A stretch of DNA of 36,502 nt from Acidobacteria bacterium 13_2_20CM_2_57_6 (GTDB lineage Bacteria; Acidobacteriota; Terriglobia; Acidiferrales; UBA7541), in contig MNEA01000159.1 in the NCBI GenBank assembly GCA_001917435.1, positions 1 through 36,502 on the forward strand, written 5' to 3'. A program made the position numbers and the translations under genes. Positions 24,758-32,279 of the stretch are shown here, piece by piece; position 1 is the first letter of the stretch; the number at the start of each line of letters is the position of its first letter. The notes beneath the pieces are model-generated. The model saw only the letters and a list, made by a program, of their open reading frames with translations. It was not told the origin of the DNA and did no database searches.

Positions 24758-25354
24758 ATGGTCGAATATGGTGTCGCCAAGTACGTTCTTCCGGGACAGG
24801 GCGAGTCTGGCGATCATCACTTGGTGTGCTGCAATAGAAGCGGAATTCTGATCGCAGCGATTGACGGGATCGGGCACGGTGAAGAAGCTGCCAGCGTCTC
24901 CAAGACTGCCGCCGCCATTCTCCGAAACTCTGCCGACGAACCAATTATCTGGCTCGTAGAACGATGCCATGAGAAACTCCGGTCAACCCGCGGCGTTGTT
25001 CTGAGCCTTGCTTTTGTCGAACCTGAGCATGGCATGATGACCTGGCTGGGTGTCGGCAACGTGCTGGGAGTGCTAATGCGCTCCAATCCTAAGAATGGAA
25101 ATCCGCAAGAGTCACTCCTTCTCCGAGCCGGCGTCGTTGGTTCCCAGTTACCAGCTCTTCAAGCCACGGTGATTCCTATCGAGAAGGGAGACACCCTCTT
25201 CTTTGCGACCGATGGAATCAGGAGCGATTTTTCCGCCACGCTTTCCGCCCGGGAGAATCCGCAGAGGGCCGCAGACAGAATTCTCGAACAGTATCGCAGT
25301 GGTAATGACGATGCGCTGGTTTTAGTCACGCGCATAACGGGTGTTCATCAATGA
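24758..25354 (+). CDS. rsbX: RsbX-type PP2C phosphatase
   Basis: A 198-residue minimal PP2C/SpoIIE-like phosphatase. Metal-binding aspartates are seen in AAIDGIGHGEEA and in FFATDGIRSDF, with a final NDDALVLVTRI. RsbX resets the stressosome by removing phosphate from RsbS and RsbR. ATG 24758 is preferred because AAAGGA lies just upstream. A GTG at 24737, overlapping the end of rsbT, is possible. Its stop overlaps the next start as ATGA, so the kinase gene is coupled to it. Confidence 0.88.
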   Translation: MVEYGVAKYVLPGQGESGDHHLVCCNRSGILIAAIDGIGHGEEAASVSKTAAAILRNSADEPIIWLVERCHEKLRSTRGVVLSLAFVEPEHGMMTWLGVGNVLGVLMRSNPKNGNPQESLLLRAGVVGSQLPALQATVIPIEKGDTLFFATDGIRSDFSATLSARENPQRAADRILEQYRSGNDDALVLVTRITGVHQ

Positions 25355-26331
25355 AAAGCGCAGTTCGAAGCAAGCCTAAGCCACACGCGAATTTTGAAGA
25401 CGAATACCGTTCGTCGTTCGATGAATATGCGGGCGGTGGCGGCGAACTCGCGCTGGGCCGGGCGTACGAGCTCGGGCGTCGGGCGCTTAACGAGCACAAG
25501 AGTCTCGTCGAGATAGCTTCCTTGCATCACGAAACGGTACTTGCGATGGTTCGTGATGCCAAGAGTGAAAAACGCACGGAGGAATTGATCCAGGCAGGCT
25601 CCGAGTTCCTTGCGGAATGCCTCTCTCCCTATGAGATGGCGCACCGCGGATTTCAGGATGCGGTGAAGGCCCTGCGGCAATTAAACGAAACGCTCGAAGA
25701 GGAGATCAAGCGAATCGCCTACGCCGTGCATGATGAAGCTGGTCAACTACTCGTCGCCGTGCACCTCGCACTATCCGAAATGGCTTTGGACCTGCCCCAG
25801 CCGCAGCAGGGACAGGTCACGCGGATCAGGGAATTGTTGAACGAGGTTGAAAAGCACTTGCGACGGTACTCTCATGAACTTCGGCCAACAATTCTGGATG
25901 ACCTTGGCTGGGTTCCCGCGATTCGTTTTTTGGCCGATGGAGTTTCGAAGCGAGCCAATATACCCATTCGGATCGAGGCAAGTTTTTCCGGACGCTTGCC
26001 TGGAGCGATTGAGACCACGCTCTATCGTATAGTTCAAGAAGCGCTAACCAATGCCGTCAAGCATGCCGAAGCAAAGAATCTGTGGATCCGGGCATGGAAA
26101 GAAAATCTTGCGCTGTGTTGTTCGGTCCGAGACGACGGCGTGGGATTCGACCCTAATCAACTTCAGACTTCGCCGCACCGGAAAGGTTTGGGGCTAATCG
26201 CCATGCAAGAACGTGTGAGTGCAATCGGCGGGACGCTACGGATCGAATCCCGCCCAGGTAACGGAACTGAGCTTTCCATCCGACTTCCATTGGAGGGTAA
26301 TCATGCCAATTCGCATCGTACTCGCGGATGA
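25351..26331 (+). CDS. Histidine kinase with N-terminal RsbU-type RsbT-binding domain
   Basis: Residues about 15-105 resemble the N-terminal domain of RsbU (YRSSFDEYAGGGGE, LGRRALNEHKSLVEIASLHHE, FLAECLSPYEMAHRGF), the part that binds RsbT in Bacillus. Instead of a PP2C phosphatase, the C-terminal part is a NarL/DesK-type histidine kinase. HisKA_3 carries the phospho-acceptor His127 in YAVHDEAGQ, and the ATPase has EALTNAVKHA, DDGVGFDP and GLGLIAMQERV. No membrane segment is seen, so it is cytoplasmic. RsbT released from the stressosome would be expected to control its activity. The response regulator gene overlaps its 3' end. Confidence 0.9.
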   Translation: MKSAVRSKPKPHANFEDEYRSSFDEYAGGGGELALGRAYELGRRALNEHKSLVEIASLHHETVLAMVRDAKSEKRTEELIQAGSEFLAECLSPYEMAHRGFQDAVKALRQLNETLEEEIKRIAYAVHDEAGQLLVAVHLALSEMALDLPQPQQGQVTRIRELLNEVEKHLRRYSHELRPTILDDLGWVPAIRFLADGVSKRANIPIRIEASFSGRLPGAIETTLYRIVQEALTNAVKHAEAKNLWIRAWKENLALCCSVRDDGVGFDPNQLQTSPHRKGLGLIAMQERVSAIGGTLRIESRPGNGTELSIRLPLEGNHANSHRTRG

Positions 26332-26935
26332 CCATGTGCTGGTACGCCAAGGTCTAAAATCATTGCTGGAACGGGAAAAATTTCAGGTTGTGGCGGAAGC
26401 GTCCGATGGACAGGATGCCGTCCGACTCTCAGAAACGCACCACCCGGACATCGTAGTCCTCGATATTAGTATGCCGACGTTGAACGGCATAGATGCGGCC
26501 CGCGAACTGAGCCGTTCTAGCGCGAAGACGAAAGTAATACTTCTTACGCAGCATGAAGAAGATCAGTACATCTACGAGGCGCTGGAGGCCGGCGTGAAAG
26601 GATACGTGTTGAAGAACCAGGTCGCCAGTGACCTCATTCATGCAATTCAACAGGTTTCGAGAGGAGAGTTTTACCTAAGCCCGGGGATATCACGCGCTGT
26701 GGTGGAGGCCTATCGGTCCAAGTCAGACAGGCCGGTGGATCCCTTGACCGTGCGCGAGCGACAGGTGTTGCAGTTGATTGCGGAAGGAAAATCCACGAAG
26801 GATACTGCTTCCCTCCTGGGCATCAGCGTAAAAACGGCCGAATCGCACCGCATGAGACTCATGCAAAAATTGGATATCCACGAGACCGCAAGCCTTGTGC
26901 GCTACGCAGTCCGCCGGGGATTGGTGGAGCCTTAG
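26303..26935 (+). CDS. NarL/FixJ-type response regulator, stressosome output
   Basis: A 210-residue regulator with a receiver domain (ADDH acidic pair at 9-10, phospho-acceptor Asp54, LLTQH, and the Lys of YVLKNQ) and a LuxR-type HTH (LTVRERQVLQLIAEG, LGISVKTAESHR, LDIHETASLVRYA). It is the likely partner of the preceding kinase, so stress would be turned into a transcriptional response by phosphotransfer rather than through sigma-B. The frame opens at a GTG (26219) inside the kinase gene, but ATG 26303 with GGAGGG upstream begins the receiver domain exactly. A close paralogue lies at 28542. Confidence 0.93.
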   Translation: MPIRIVLADDHVLVRQGLKSLLEREKFQVVAEASDGQDAVRLSETHHPDIVVLDISMPTLNGIDAARELSRSSAKTKVILLTQHEEDQYIYEALEAGVKGYVLKNQVASDLIHAIQQVSRGEFYLSPGISRAVVEAYRSKSDRPVDPLTVRERQVLQLIAEGKSTKDTASLLGISVKTAESHRMRLMQKLDIHETASLVRYAVRRGLVEP

Positions 26936-27040
26936 CAAAGGACTCCGAGTCGTATATACATCGGCTGTGCATTTTGAGACTGTTTACGCGTCTGATCGAA
27001 TCCTGCCATTGGAGGTTTCCCGCCTGTACGTAATCTCCCT

Positions 27041-28186
27041 TCACCGGCAAGTGTGATTGTTGTTGAGTTTTCGCAGCTGTTGCAGGGCTTCGCTGTTGCC
27101 CTTCTTCGATGCTGCCCGCAAAAGGACCCTCGCTTGCTCGCAATTCCTTGGAACGCCGTCGCCCGTCAGATATAGCTGAGCAAGCACCGCTTCCGCGGAA
27201 CTATTGCCAGCCTCTAGTGCAGACCAGAGCTCTTGCGCACGGGGGCTTCGGTCCCTCTTCGAATAGGTATCCGCAGTTGTGTTTGTTCGGAAGTTCTTGG
27301 TATCCGTGTTGTGAGATTCCGTGGCATCTCCCGTCCCTGCGATTGATGGGACCGATGACGCAGGGCGGGACGGATCTAAGGTTTCACGTGAAGGAATTTC
27401 TCGAATTGAGTCGGGGACGCTTGAGGAATTATCTACGCTCGGACTCGAAGCCGGAACCGGTGGCGATGATGAAGTTTCCGCCGGAGTTTTGCTATTACGC
27501 TTTAGTCTCTCTGCAAGACGCGTGAGCGAGTTCCCCACCTCTTGACGCGTATTTTGCAGGAAGAGGAATGCCGTGAATGCGAGGATGAAAAAAAGGATCC
27601 CCAACGCGAGGCCGCGGAGCAGCGGTGCGAGAGAAAGAGAGGCCTGATTTCGTTGCGAAATTGGCTCTGGAAAAGGTGAGGGCGACGGGACAGTGAAAAG
27701 TGGAGGCACGGCTGACGTCGCAAAACCTGCGCGAACAGGTCTTGCGTCTTCCAGGTCCGAAATTAACCGTGGCGGGCTCGCCGTTTTCTTCCCCGCATTT
27801 GTGTGAGGGTCAGCTGCTTCCTTTGCAGAAGATGATGCATAGGATGGCGCCGCAAGTTCACTATCCGAATCGCTCGATGCAGCCGTTTGTGCCAGCCATT
27901 GGCGAATTCCATTTTTCACGTCTGCACTAATTTCTCTGAATCGTAAACCTCCGAACTTTTTCGCATCATCCAGCCATACGATTTCAGCGCTAAGCTCGAG
28001 CCGCTGCGTGGGATTGGGCGAAATAGACAGGCGCATTGGGCCAGGCTGCTTAACCGCATTAGCAGCGTGGAAAGCAAGACCCTGTTCGGAGGCGTTCAAC
28101 ACGATTCCCCCGCCCTCCGGCTCGAACTGAATGTAGGAGAGTTTTTCCGGCGTCTCTCTTTGCGAACTCCGGCGTTCAACGTTCAT
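27041..28186 (-). CDS. PilZ domain membrane protein with Sel1 repeats
   Basis: A 381-residue protein. The N-terminal PilZ domain (about 1-105) has both c-di-GMP-binding signatures, RSSQR at about 6-10 and NASEQG. After a Ser/Pro-rich linker comes one membrane helix (GLALGILFFILAFTAFLFL, about 193-211). A low-complexity Ser/Pro region and a C-terminal Sel1-type repeat pair (AVLAQLYLTGDGVPRNCEQARVLLRAASKKGN) follow. The PilZ part would face the cytoplasm and the Sel1 part the periplasm, linking c-di-GMP to protein contacts across the membrane. ATG 28186 with GGAG upstream is preferred over the frame start at 28246. It converges with the stressosome operon. Confidence 0.82.
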   Translation of the reverse strand: MNVERRSSQRETPEKLSYIQFEPEGGGIVLNASEQGLAFHAANAVKQPGPMRLSISPNPTQRLELSAEIVWLDDAKKFGGLRFREISADVKNGIRQWLAQTAASSDSDSELAAPSYASSSAKEAADPHTNAGKKTASPPRLISDLEDARPVRAGFATSAVPPLFTVPSPSPFPEPISQRNQASLSLAPLLRGLALGILFFILAFTAFLFLQNTRQEVGNSLTRLAERLKRNSKTPAETSSSPPVPASSPSVDNSSSVPDSIREIPSRETLDPSRPASSVPSIAGTGDATESHNTDTKNFRTNTTADTYSKRDRSPRAQELWSALEAGNSSAEAVLAQLYLTGDGVPRNCEQARVLLRAASKKGNSEALQQLRKLNNNHTCR

Positions 28187-28541
28187 CTTTACTCCAAGAG
28201 CCCTTGTACGACGTGTATGGGCGCGCCTCCTCCGTGGCGAAAACACGGCCCAGACTTTCTAGAGGCGCTCGAACCACAAGCGCGCTCCCTCGAACAATGC
28301 GATTGTACATCGCAACTTCATTCCCACTCTTTGCAAGCGTTCATAGCCTTCTGCCAAGACCATTCGGACAGGTGTTTACAACGATTTTGGAAGTTCTGGG
28401 GTTTCAGTGTGATATGGAACTGCAGGGGAAGGCAGGTTGCACATTGGAACCCCCGATTAATCAGGTGTTTACCTCAGGAAAATAAGGGGAACCACCCGAT
28501 TGCGTTAGGGCCGCGGAATTCCGTAATCTTCCCGCGGTACA
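28187..28541. other. Divergent intergenic region between PilZ/Sel1 and second response regulator
   Basis: 355 bp. It contains a shared motif copy at 28486-28502 and a partial copy GGAACCCCCGATTAATCAGG at 28446-28465. Open frames here lack ribosome sites and recognisable domains. No clear Shine-Dalgarno sequence precedes the ATG at 28542, so that gene may have a short or leaderless transcript. Confidence 0.5.
28486..28502 (+). promoter_or_regulatory. Shared intergenic motif, copy 2
   Basis: GGGGAACCACCCGATTG, 40 bp upstream of the response regulator ATG. It aligns with the copies at 22770 (reverse) and 29232. Its position would suit autoregulation of the regulator at 28542. Confidence 0.45.
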
Positions 28542-29174
28542 ATGCCCACGCGTGTATTGCTAGCCGATGATCATGCCCTCATCCGACAAGGACTGAGGGC
28601 CCTACTGGAAAGACAGGGATTCCAGGTGGTGAGCGAAGCCTCGGATGGACAGGAAGCTTTGCGCTCAGTACAAAGTACGCAACCTGACGTAGCCATCATC
28701 GACATCAGCATGCCGGTCTTGAATGGCGTCGATGCCGCTCGCGAATTGAAAAAGTCCGCTCCCAAGACCAAAGTGATCCTTCTTACGCAACATTCCGAAG
28801 ATCAATATGTCACCGAGTCCCTGCGTGCCGGAGTGAGAGGATATGTGCTGAAGAGCCAGGCGGGAGCCGATCTCGTGCACGCGATCCAGGAAGTCTGTCG
28901 CGGATCCGTGTATCTCAGCCCGAACATATCACGCGCAGTTGTCGATGCCTATCTATCTAAGACCTATGTCGCGTCGGACCCTCTTTCAGGACGCGAGCGT
29001 CAGGTGCTTCAATTGGTTGGGGAAGGCAAGTCCACGAAGGACATCGCCGTACACCTCGGTATCAGTGTAAAGACCGCCGAGTCGCACCGGGCAAGGCTCA
29101 TGAAGAAGCTAGACATCCACGAAACAGCAAGCCTGGTTCGCTACGCTATCCGCAATGGTTTGATCCAGCCTTGA
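28542..29174 (+). CDS. Orphan NarL/FixJ-type response regulator, paralogue of the stressosome regulator
   Basis: A 210-residue protein, the same length as the regulator at 26303 and clearly homologous throughout. The receiver has ADDH at 9-10, Asp54 and the Lys of YVLKSQ. The LuxR-type HTH is nearly the same, and the recognition helix stretch GISVKTAESHR is identical. No kinase gene is adjacent. It may be served by the stressosome-linked kinase or act on the same promoters as its paralogue. It probably arose by local duplication with insertion of other genes between the copies. Confidence 0.92.
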   Translation: MPTRVLLADDHALIRQGLRALLERQGFQVVSEASDGQEALRSVQSTQPDVAIIDISMPVLNGVDAARELKKSAPKTKVILLTQHSEDQYVTESLRAGVRGYVLKSQAGADLVHAIQEVCRGSVYLSPNISRAVVDAYLSKTYVASDPLSGRERQVLQLVGEGKSTKDIAVHLGISVKTAESHRARLMKKLDIHETASLVRYAIRNGLIQP

Positions 29175-29231
29175 GGACGGCGTCTCAGGTTTAGTCTCTG
29201 GAATGTCTCAATCATTATCCTCACTTCGAAT

Positions 29232-29249
29232 GGGTAATTCACCGGATTG
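29232..29249 (+). promoter_or_regulatory. Shared intergenic motif, copy 3
   Basis: GGGTAATTCACCGGATTG, about 135 bp upstream of the small ORF that precedes the diguanylate cyclase. It is close to the reverse complement of the 22770 copy (GGGGGTACTCACCGGATTG). Confidence 0.45.
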
Positions 29250-29288
29250 AGTTAATTCCGGGAAAGGCTATGGTGCAGTGAAGAGAGC

Positions 29289-29361
29289 GGGCCGCCTCCA
29301 TGTACAGGGCCCCCACCTCGATCACCCCAATTACCGAACTGCACTGACACGGAGGCGGGCC
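29289..29361 (+). repeat. Long-range inverted repeat in the leader of the cyclase operon
   Basis: GGGCCGCCTCC at 29289-29299 pairs with GGAGGCGGGCC at 29351-29361 (ten pairs, one bulged G), enclosing about 51 bases. It lies directly upstream of the 37-codon ORF and could form a strong hairpin in the 5' untranslated RNA. There is no T-run, so it is not a terminator. Confidence 0.55.
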
Positions 29362-29383
29362 GAACTCAACATGGGGAGATTAG

Positions 29384-29497
29384 ATGACGGAAGCATTTTG
29401 GCAGCCAGAGCAGGAAAAAAGAATTGGGGTTCCCAGAGGACATGGTAACCCGCCAAGCTCTTCGGCAGGGTGGAAAGGGCTGCTGCAGGCTCTATGA
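29384..29497 (+). CDS. Small ORF translationally coupled to the diguanylate cyclase
   Basis: A 37-codon frame (begins MTEAFWQPEQEKRIG) with a good ribosome site GGGGAG five bases before the ATG. Its TGA overlaps the ATG at 29494 of the GGDEF gene as ATGA. This overlap supports both its reality and the downstream start. The product is hydrophilic with no signal peptide or known domain. It may be a coupling or leader ORF or a small regulator of the cyclase. Confidence 0.5.
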   Translation: MTEAFWQPEQEKRIGVPRGHGNPPSSSAGWKGLLQAL

Positions 29498-30417
29498 AAT
29501 CAGCTCGACATTACGACGGAGGACGACTCCTAGTTCCAGGACACTCACAAATGGCAATGGGATCGCATAGGTTTAAGTTAAGCGGCACACCGCGAAAGCG
29601 GGGAGCAGGGGACAGAAACGACCACGGTTCAGCCGACGTCGCGATCCTGAGCATCGGGGCTGATTCGTTGTTTCGCGACGATGTCCCGGTCTTGTCGTCC
29701 TGCAAAAAAAACAGAGCTGTTGATGACGTTTTTCATAGTCTGCTTTCAGAAACAAACCGAGAACTCGCCAGTTTGTTGCGGGATGTTCGCACTGGGGCTA
29801 GCGGCACGCCGCTAGGCGACGCACGAAGTCAACAAGTTAGTGAGCTATTGATGCGTGCTGTCCGCTGTGCGGCGAAGCAGTACATGCTTCAAGCAGAGCT
29901 GGGGAACCTTGCTCTTACGGACGAACTTACAGGCTTATATAACCGTCGCGGTTTTATGGCTTTGGCGGAACGCCAATTGAAATTAGGGCGCCGATCTGGC
30001 CGGGGAATGTTGCTCTTCATGATCGACGTGGACCACTTGAAACAAATTAATGATTCTTTCGGCCATTTGGAAGGCGACTGTGCGTTGAAGCGCACGGCTA
30101 ACATTTTGGAAGAAACCTTTCGGGACTCGGATGTTGTCGCGCGACTTGGAGGAGATGAGTTTGCTGTACTTGCAATTGAAGCAGCCGGGCACTGCGAGGC
30201 TACGATCAAGGCTCGCCTTTTTGAGTTATTGAAATCGCTCCGTGCCCAACAGTCTCGTTACGCAATTTCTCTTAGCATAGGTGTTGCGCGGTTTGATCCA
30301 GGCTCTCGAACATCGATCCCGGAATTGCTGATGAAGGCCGACCAGGCCATGTATGAGCAGAAGCGAGAGCGATTAAAACTATCTTTCGAGACGGAGAGCA
30401 GTTCTCGTAGCCAATAG
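29494..30417 (+). CDS. Diguanylate cyclase (GGDEF)
   Basis: About 307 residues. The first ~140 have no clear domain and no membrane helix. A helical stretch leads into a full GGDEF domain (TDELTGLYNRRGFMAL, DVDHLKQINDSFGH, GGDEF near residue 219, SIGVA, KADQAMYEQKRERL). An RDSD inhibitory site lies five residues before GGDEF, so product feedback is expected. It makes c-di-GMP from two GTP. ATG 29494 is chosen because it overlaps the stop of the small ORF; an upstream GTG (29470) and an ATG at 29551 are alternatives. A PilZ receptor gene follows 115 bp downstream. Confidence 0.9.
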   Translation: MKSARHYDGGRLLVPGHSQMAMGSHRFKLSGTPRKRGAGDRNDHGSADVAILSIGADSLFRDDVPVLSSCKKNRAVDDVFHSLLSETNRELASLLRDVRTGASGTPLGDARSQQVSELLMRAVRCAAKQYMLQAELGNLALTDELTGLYNRRGFMALAERQLKLGRRSGRGMLLFMIDVDHLKQINDSFGHLEGDCALKRTANILEETFRDSDVVARLGGDEFAVLAIEAAGHCEATIKARLFELLKSLRAQQSRYAISLSIGVARFDPGSRTSIPELLMKADQAMYEQKRERLKLSFETESSSRSQ

Positions 30418-30532
30418 GCTCTATGGTTTTTGGAGATCCATCTTTGCTGGACTTCTTGTTGGTTCCTTAGCTCCTCGGCGCCGCCCAGCCCGGTGCCAAC
30501 TGACAGAAACCAGCTCATAGGGTGATACGAAG

Positions 30533-30850
30533 ATGCCCGCGCGGTCAGGAAGGCTTGAAAAACGGATTCGGCTGGCTGTCCCGATTGAGGTATCCAGCCC
30601 CCACAACCCCTCTGCGGCTGAGCGGACGACTACGGAAAACGTGTGCTCGCTTGGAGTACGAGTTCTGAGCCAGCGGGCTAAAGAACTGAATGAACGACTA
30701 ATGGTCAGCTCACTTGTAGGTGACCTACGAACCCTAGCGCGAGTTGTCTACTGTCAGCGGCTGCCCGATGGGAGGTTTGGAATCGGATTGCAGTTTCAGG
30801 GCCGATCTATCAATTGGCCAGACAAGCAGTTGGCCGGATCCGCAGACTGA
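30533..30850 (+). CDS. Single-domain PilZ protein
   Basis: A 105-residue cytoplasmic protein resembling a PilZ domain, with RLEKR at residues 7-11 matching the RxxxR motif. The second motif reads NVCSLG, with Cys where the usual D/NxSxxG has Ser, so c-di-GMP affinity is uncertain. It lies just after the diguanylate cyclase on the same strand and before a strong terminator, suggesting one transcription unit that makes and senses c-di-GMP. Confidence 0.72.
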   Translation: MPARSGRLEKRIRLAVPIEVSSPHNPSAAERTTTENVCSLGVRVLSQRAKELNERLMVSSLVGDLRTLARVVYCQRLPDGRFGIGLQFQGRSINWPDKQLAGSAD

Positions 30851-30867
30851 ATTGCGATTAAATGTGG

Positions 30868-30895
30868 AATCAAGCATGCCCGATGCTTGATTTTT
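30868..30895 (+). terminator. Intrinsic terminator after the PilZ gene
   Basis: AATCAAGCAT and ATGCTTGATT form a perfect 10-bp stem with a 5-nt loop (GCCCG), followed by T residues. It lies 18 bp after the PilZ stop and closes the cyclase/PilZ unit. Confidence 0.85.
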
Positions 30896-30984
30896 CGCAG
30901 GATTCTCCCGATGCGCAATTCAGTCGGACAGCTCATTGTCCCTAAACGTGATGGTGGGTAAATTGCCTTGCATGATTCTAGCTG

Positions 30985-31004
30985 CTTGGTTCTCTCGAAC
31001 CAAG
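30985..31004. repeat. Perfect short hairpin upstream of the flavoprotein gene
   Basis: CTTGGTTC-TCTC-GAACCAAG is an 8-bp stem with a four-base loop, 80 bp before ATG 31084. It has no T-run. It may be an operator or a structured 5' RNA element. Confidence 0.45.
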
Positions 31005-31083
31005 GAAGCCGAGAGCGCGCCCTAACTTGAGTCTGGACCTAGAGGGGTCCTATTGCAGTTCATTTCGGACCGAATGAAATACC

Positions 31084-32256
31084 ATGACGACATGTGACGT
31101 AGCGATTGTAGGTGCTGGCCCTTATGGTTTGTCTGCGGCCGCTCATCTTCGAGCTGCCAATGGCCTGGACGTTCGCGTTTTCGGCGAGCCAATGTCCTTC
31201 TGGGAAAGGCACATGCCCAAGGGGATGCTGCTTCGTTCCCCGCTGGCGGGATCACACCTTTCCGATCCTTCTCGATCTCTAACGCTGCAAGCCTACCAGA
31301 AGACGAGTGGGAATCAGATCACCGCCCCACTGCCACTCTACCGCTTCACGGACTATGGGCGCTGGTTTCAATCGCAAGCGGTGCCGGACTTGGATTCAAG
31401 AAAAGTCGACCGCGTGGAGAAAAATGGAGCGGGTTTCCGACTGACTCTCGAAGATGGCGAAACCTGGAAAGCGCGACGAGTAATCATTGCGGCCGGAATT
31501 ATGCCATTCGCCTGGCAGCCGCCCGAGTTCAAGCATCTGCCGTTCACTCTGGCTTCTCATGCTTGCGCGCACTGTGAGCTCAGCCGTTTCGCAGGGAAAA
31601 AAGTAGCAGTGATCGGCGCTGGACAGAGTGCTCTGGAATCTGCGGCGTTACTAAGGGAGATGGGAGCTGAAGTCGAAGTGTTTGTTCGCGCTCCTTTCGT
31701 GCGCTGGCTGTGGCGCCAAAAATGGTTTCACACCTTCAAGCCAGTTGCGCGACTTTTATATGCACCTCCCGATGTGGGACAAGCAGGCCTCAGTCACATA
31801 GTGGCCAGACCTAATCTATTCCGGCGGCTACCACGCCCGGTTCAAGATCGCTGGGGAAAGCGGGCCATCCGGGCCGCCGGTGCGGCGTGGTTGAACCCGC
31901 GCTGCGCGCCCATCCGGATCAAAACAAGCACTTCAGTCATTTCAGCTTCTCCCCGAGGCGAGCGGCTATCGCTCCGTTTGAGTGACAACACTGAGCGATT
32001 TGTGGATCATATGCTGCTCGCAACCGGGTACCGTGTGGATATCTCGCGTTACCCCTTCCTGACCGGACAGATACTAGAGTCCATTCGACGCATAAACGGC
32101 TACCCGCAACTTGATTCTGGATTCCAAACTTCGATGCCAGGTCTTCACTTCCTGGGCGCACCAGCAGCCTGGAGTTTCGGCCCACTCATGCGATTTGTGG
32201 CCGGAGCGGAATTTGCCTCCCGTGCAGTAACCCGCGGGATCCTGAGAAAAGGGTAA
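31084..32256 (+). CDS. FAD/NAD(P)-binding oxidoreductase, flavin-monooxygenase-like
   Basis: A 390-residue two-dinucleotide-fold flavoprotein. The FAD site GAGPYG is at about 11-16 and a second NAD(P) site GAGQSALESA at about 178-187. There is an FWERHMPKGMLLRSP segment as in the lysine/ornithine N-hydroxylase and FMO group, and LLATGYRVD near the C-terminus. The substrate is unknown. It is followed 23 bp later by an ATP-grasp ligase and then by UDP-glucose dehydrogenase, so a part in making a modified surface or secreted compound is possible. Its 5' region holds a perfect hairpin. Confidence 0.82.
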   Translation: MTTCDVAIVGAGPYGLSAAAHLRAANGLDVRVFGEPMSFWERHMPKGMLLRSPLAGSHLSDPSRSLTLQAYQKTSGNQITAPLPLYRFTDYGRWFQSQAVPDLDSRKVDRVEKNGAGFRLTLEDGETWKARRVIIAAGIMPFAWQPPEFKHLPFTLASHACAHCELSRFAGKKVAVIGAGQSALESAALLREMGAEVEVFVRAPFVRWLWRQKWFHTFKPVARLLYAPPDVGQAGLSHIVARPNLFRRLPRPVQDRWGKRAIRAAGAAWLNPRCAPIRIKTSTSVISASPRGERLSLRLSDNTERFVDHMLLATGYRVDISRYPFLTGQILESIRRINGYPQLDSGFQTSMPGLHFLGAPAAWSFGPLMRFVAGAEFASRAVTRGILRKG

Positions 32257-32279
32257 TTCGAATCGTAGTTCATCGACCC

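Noticed and set aside
28204..28485. 93-codon + strand ORF upstream of the second response regulator
   Set aside because: No ribosome site, no recognisable domain, and it lies in a divergent promoter region. Probably chance.
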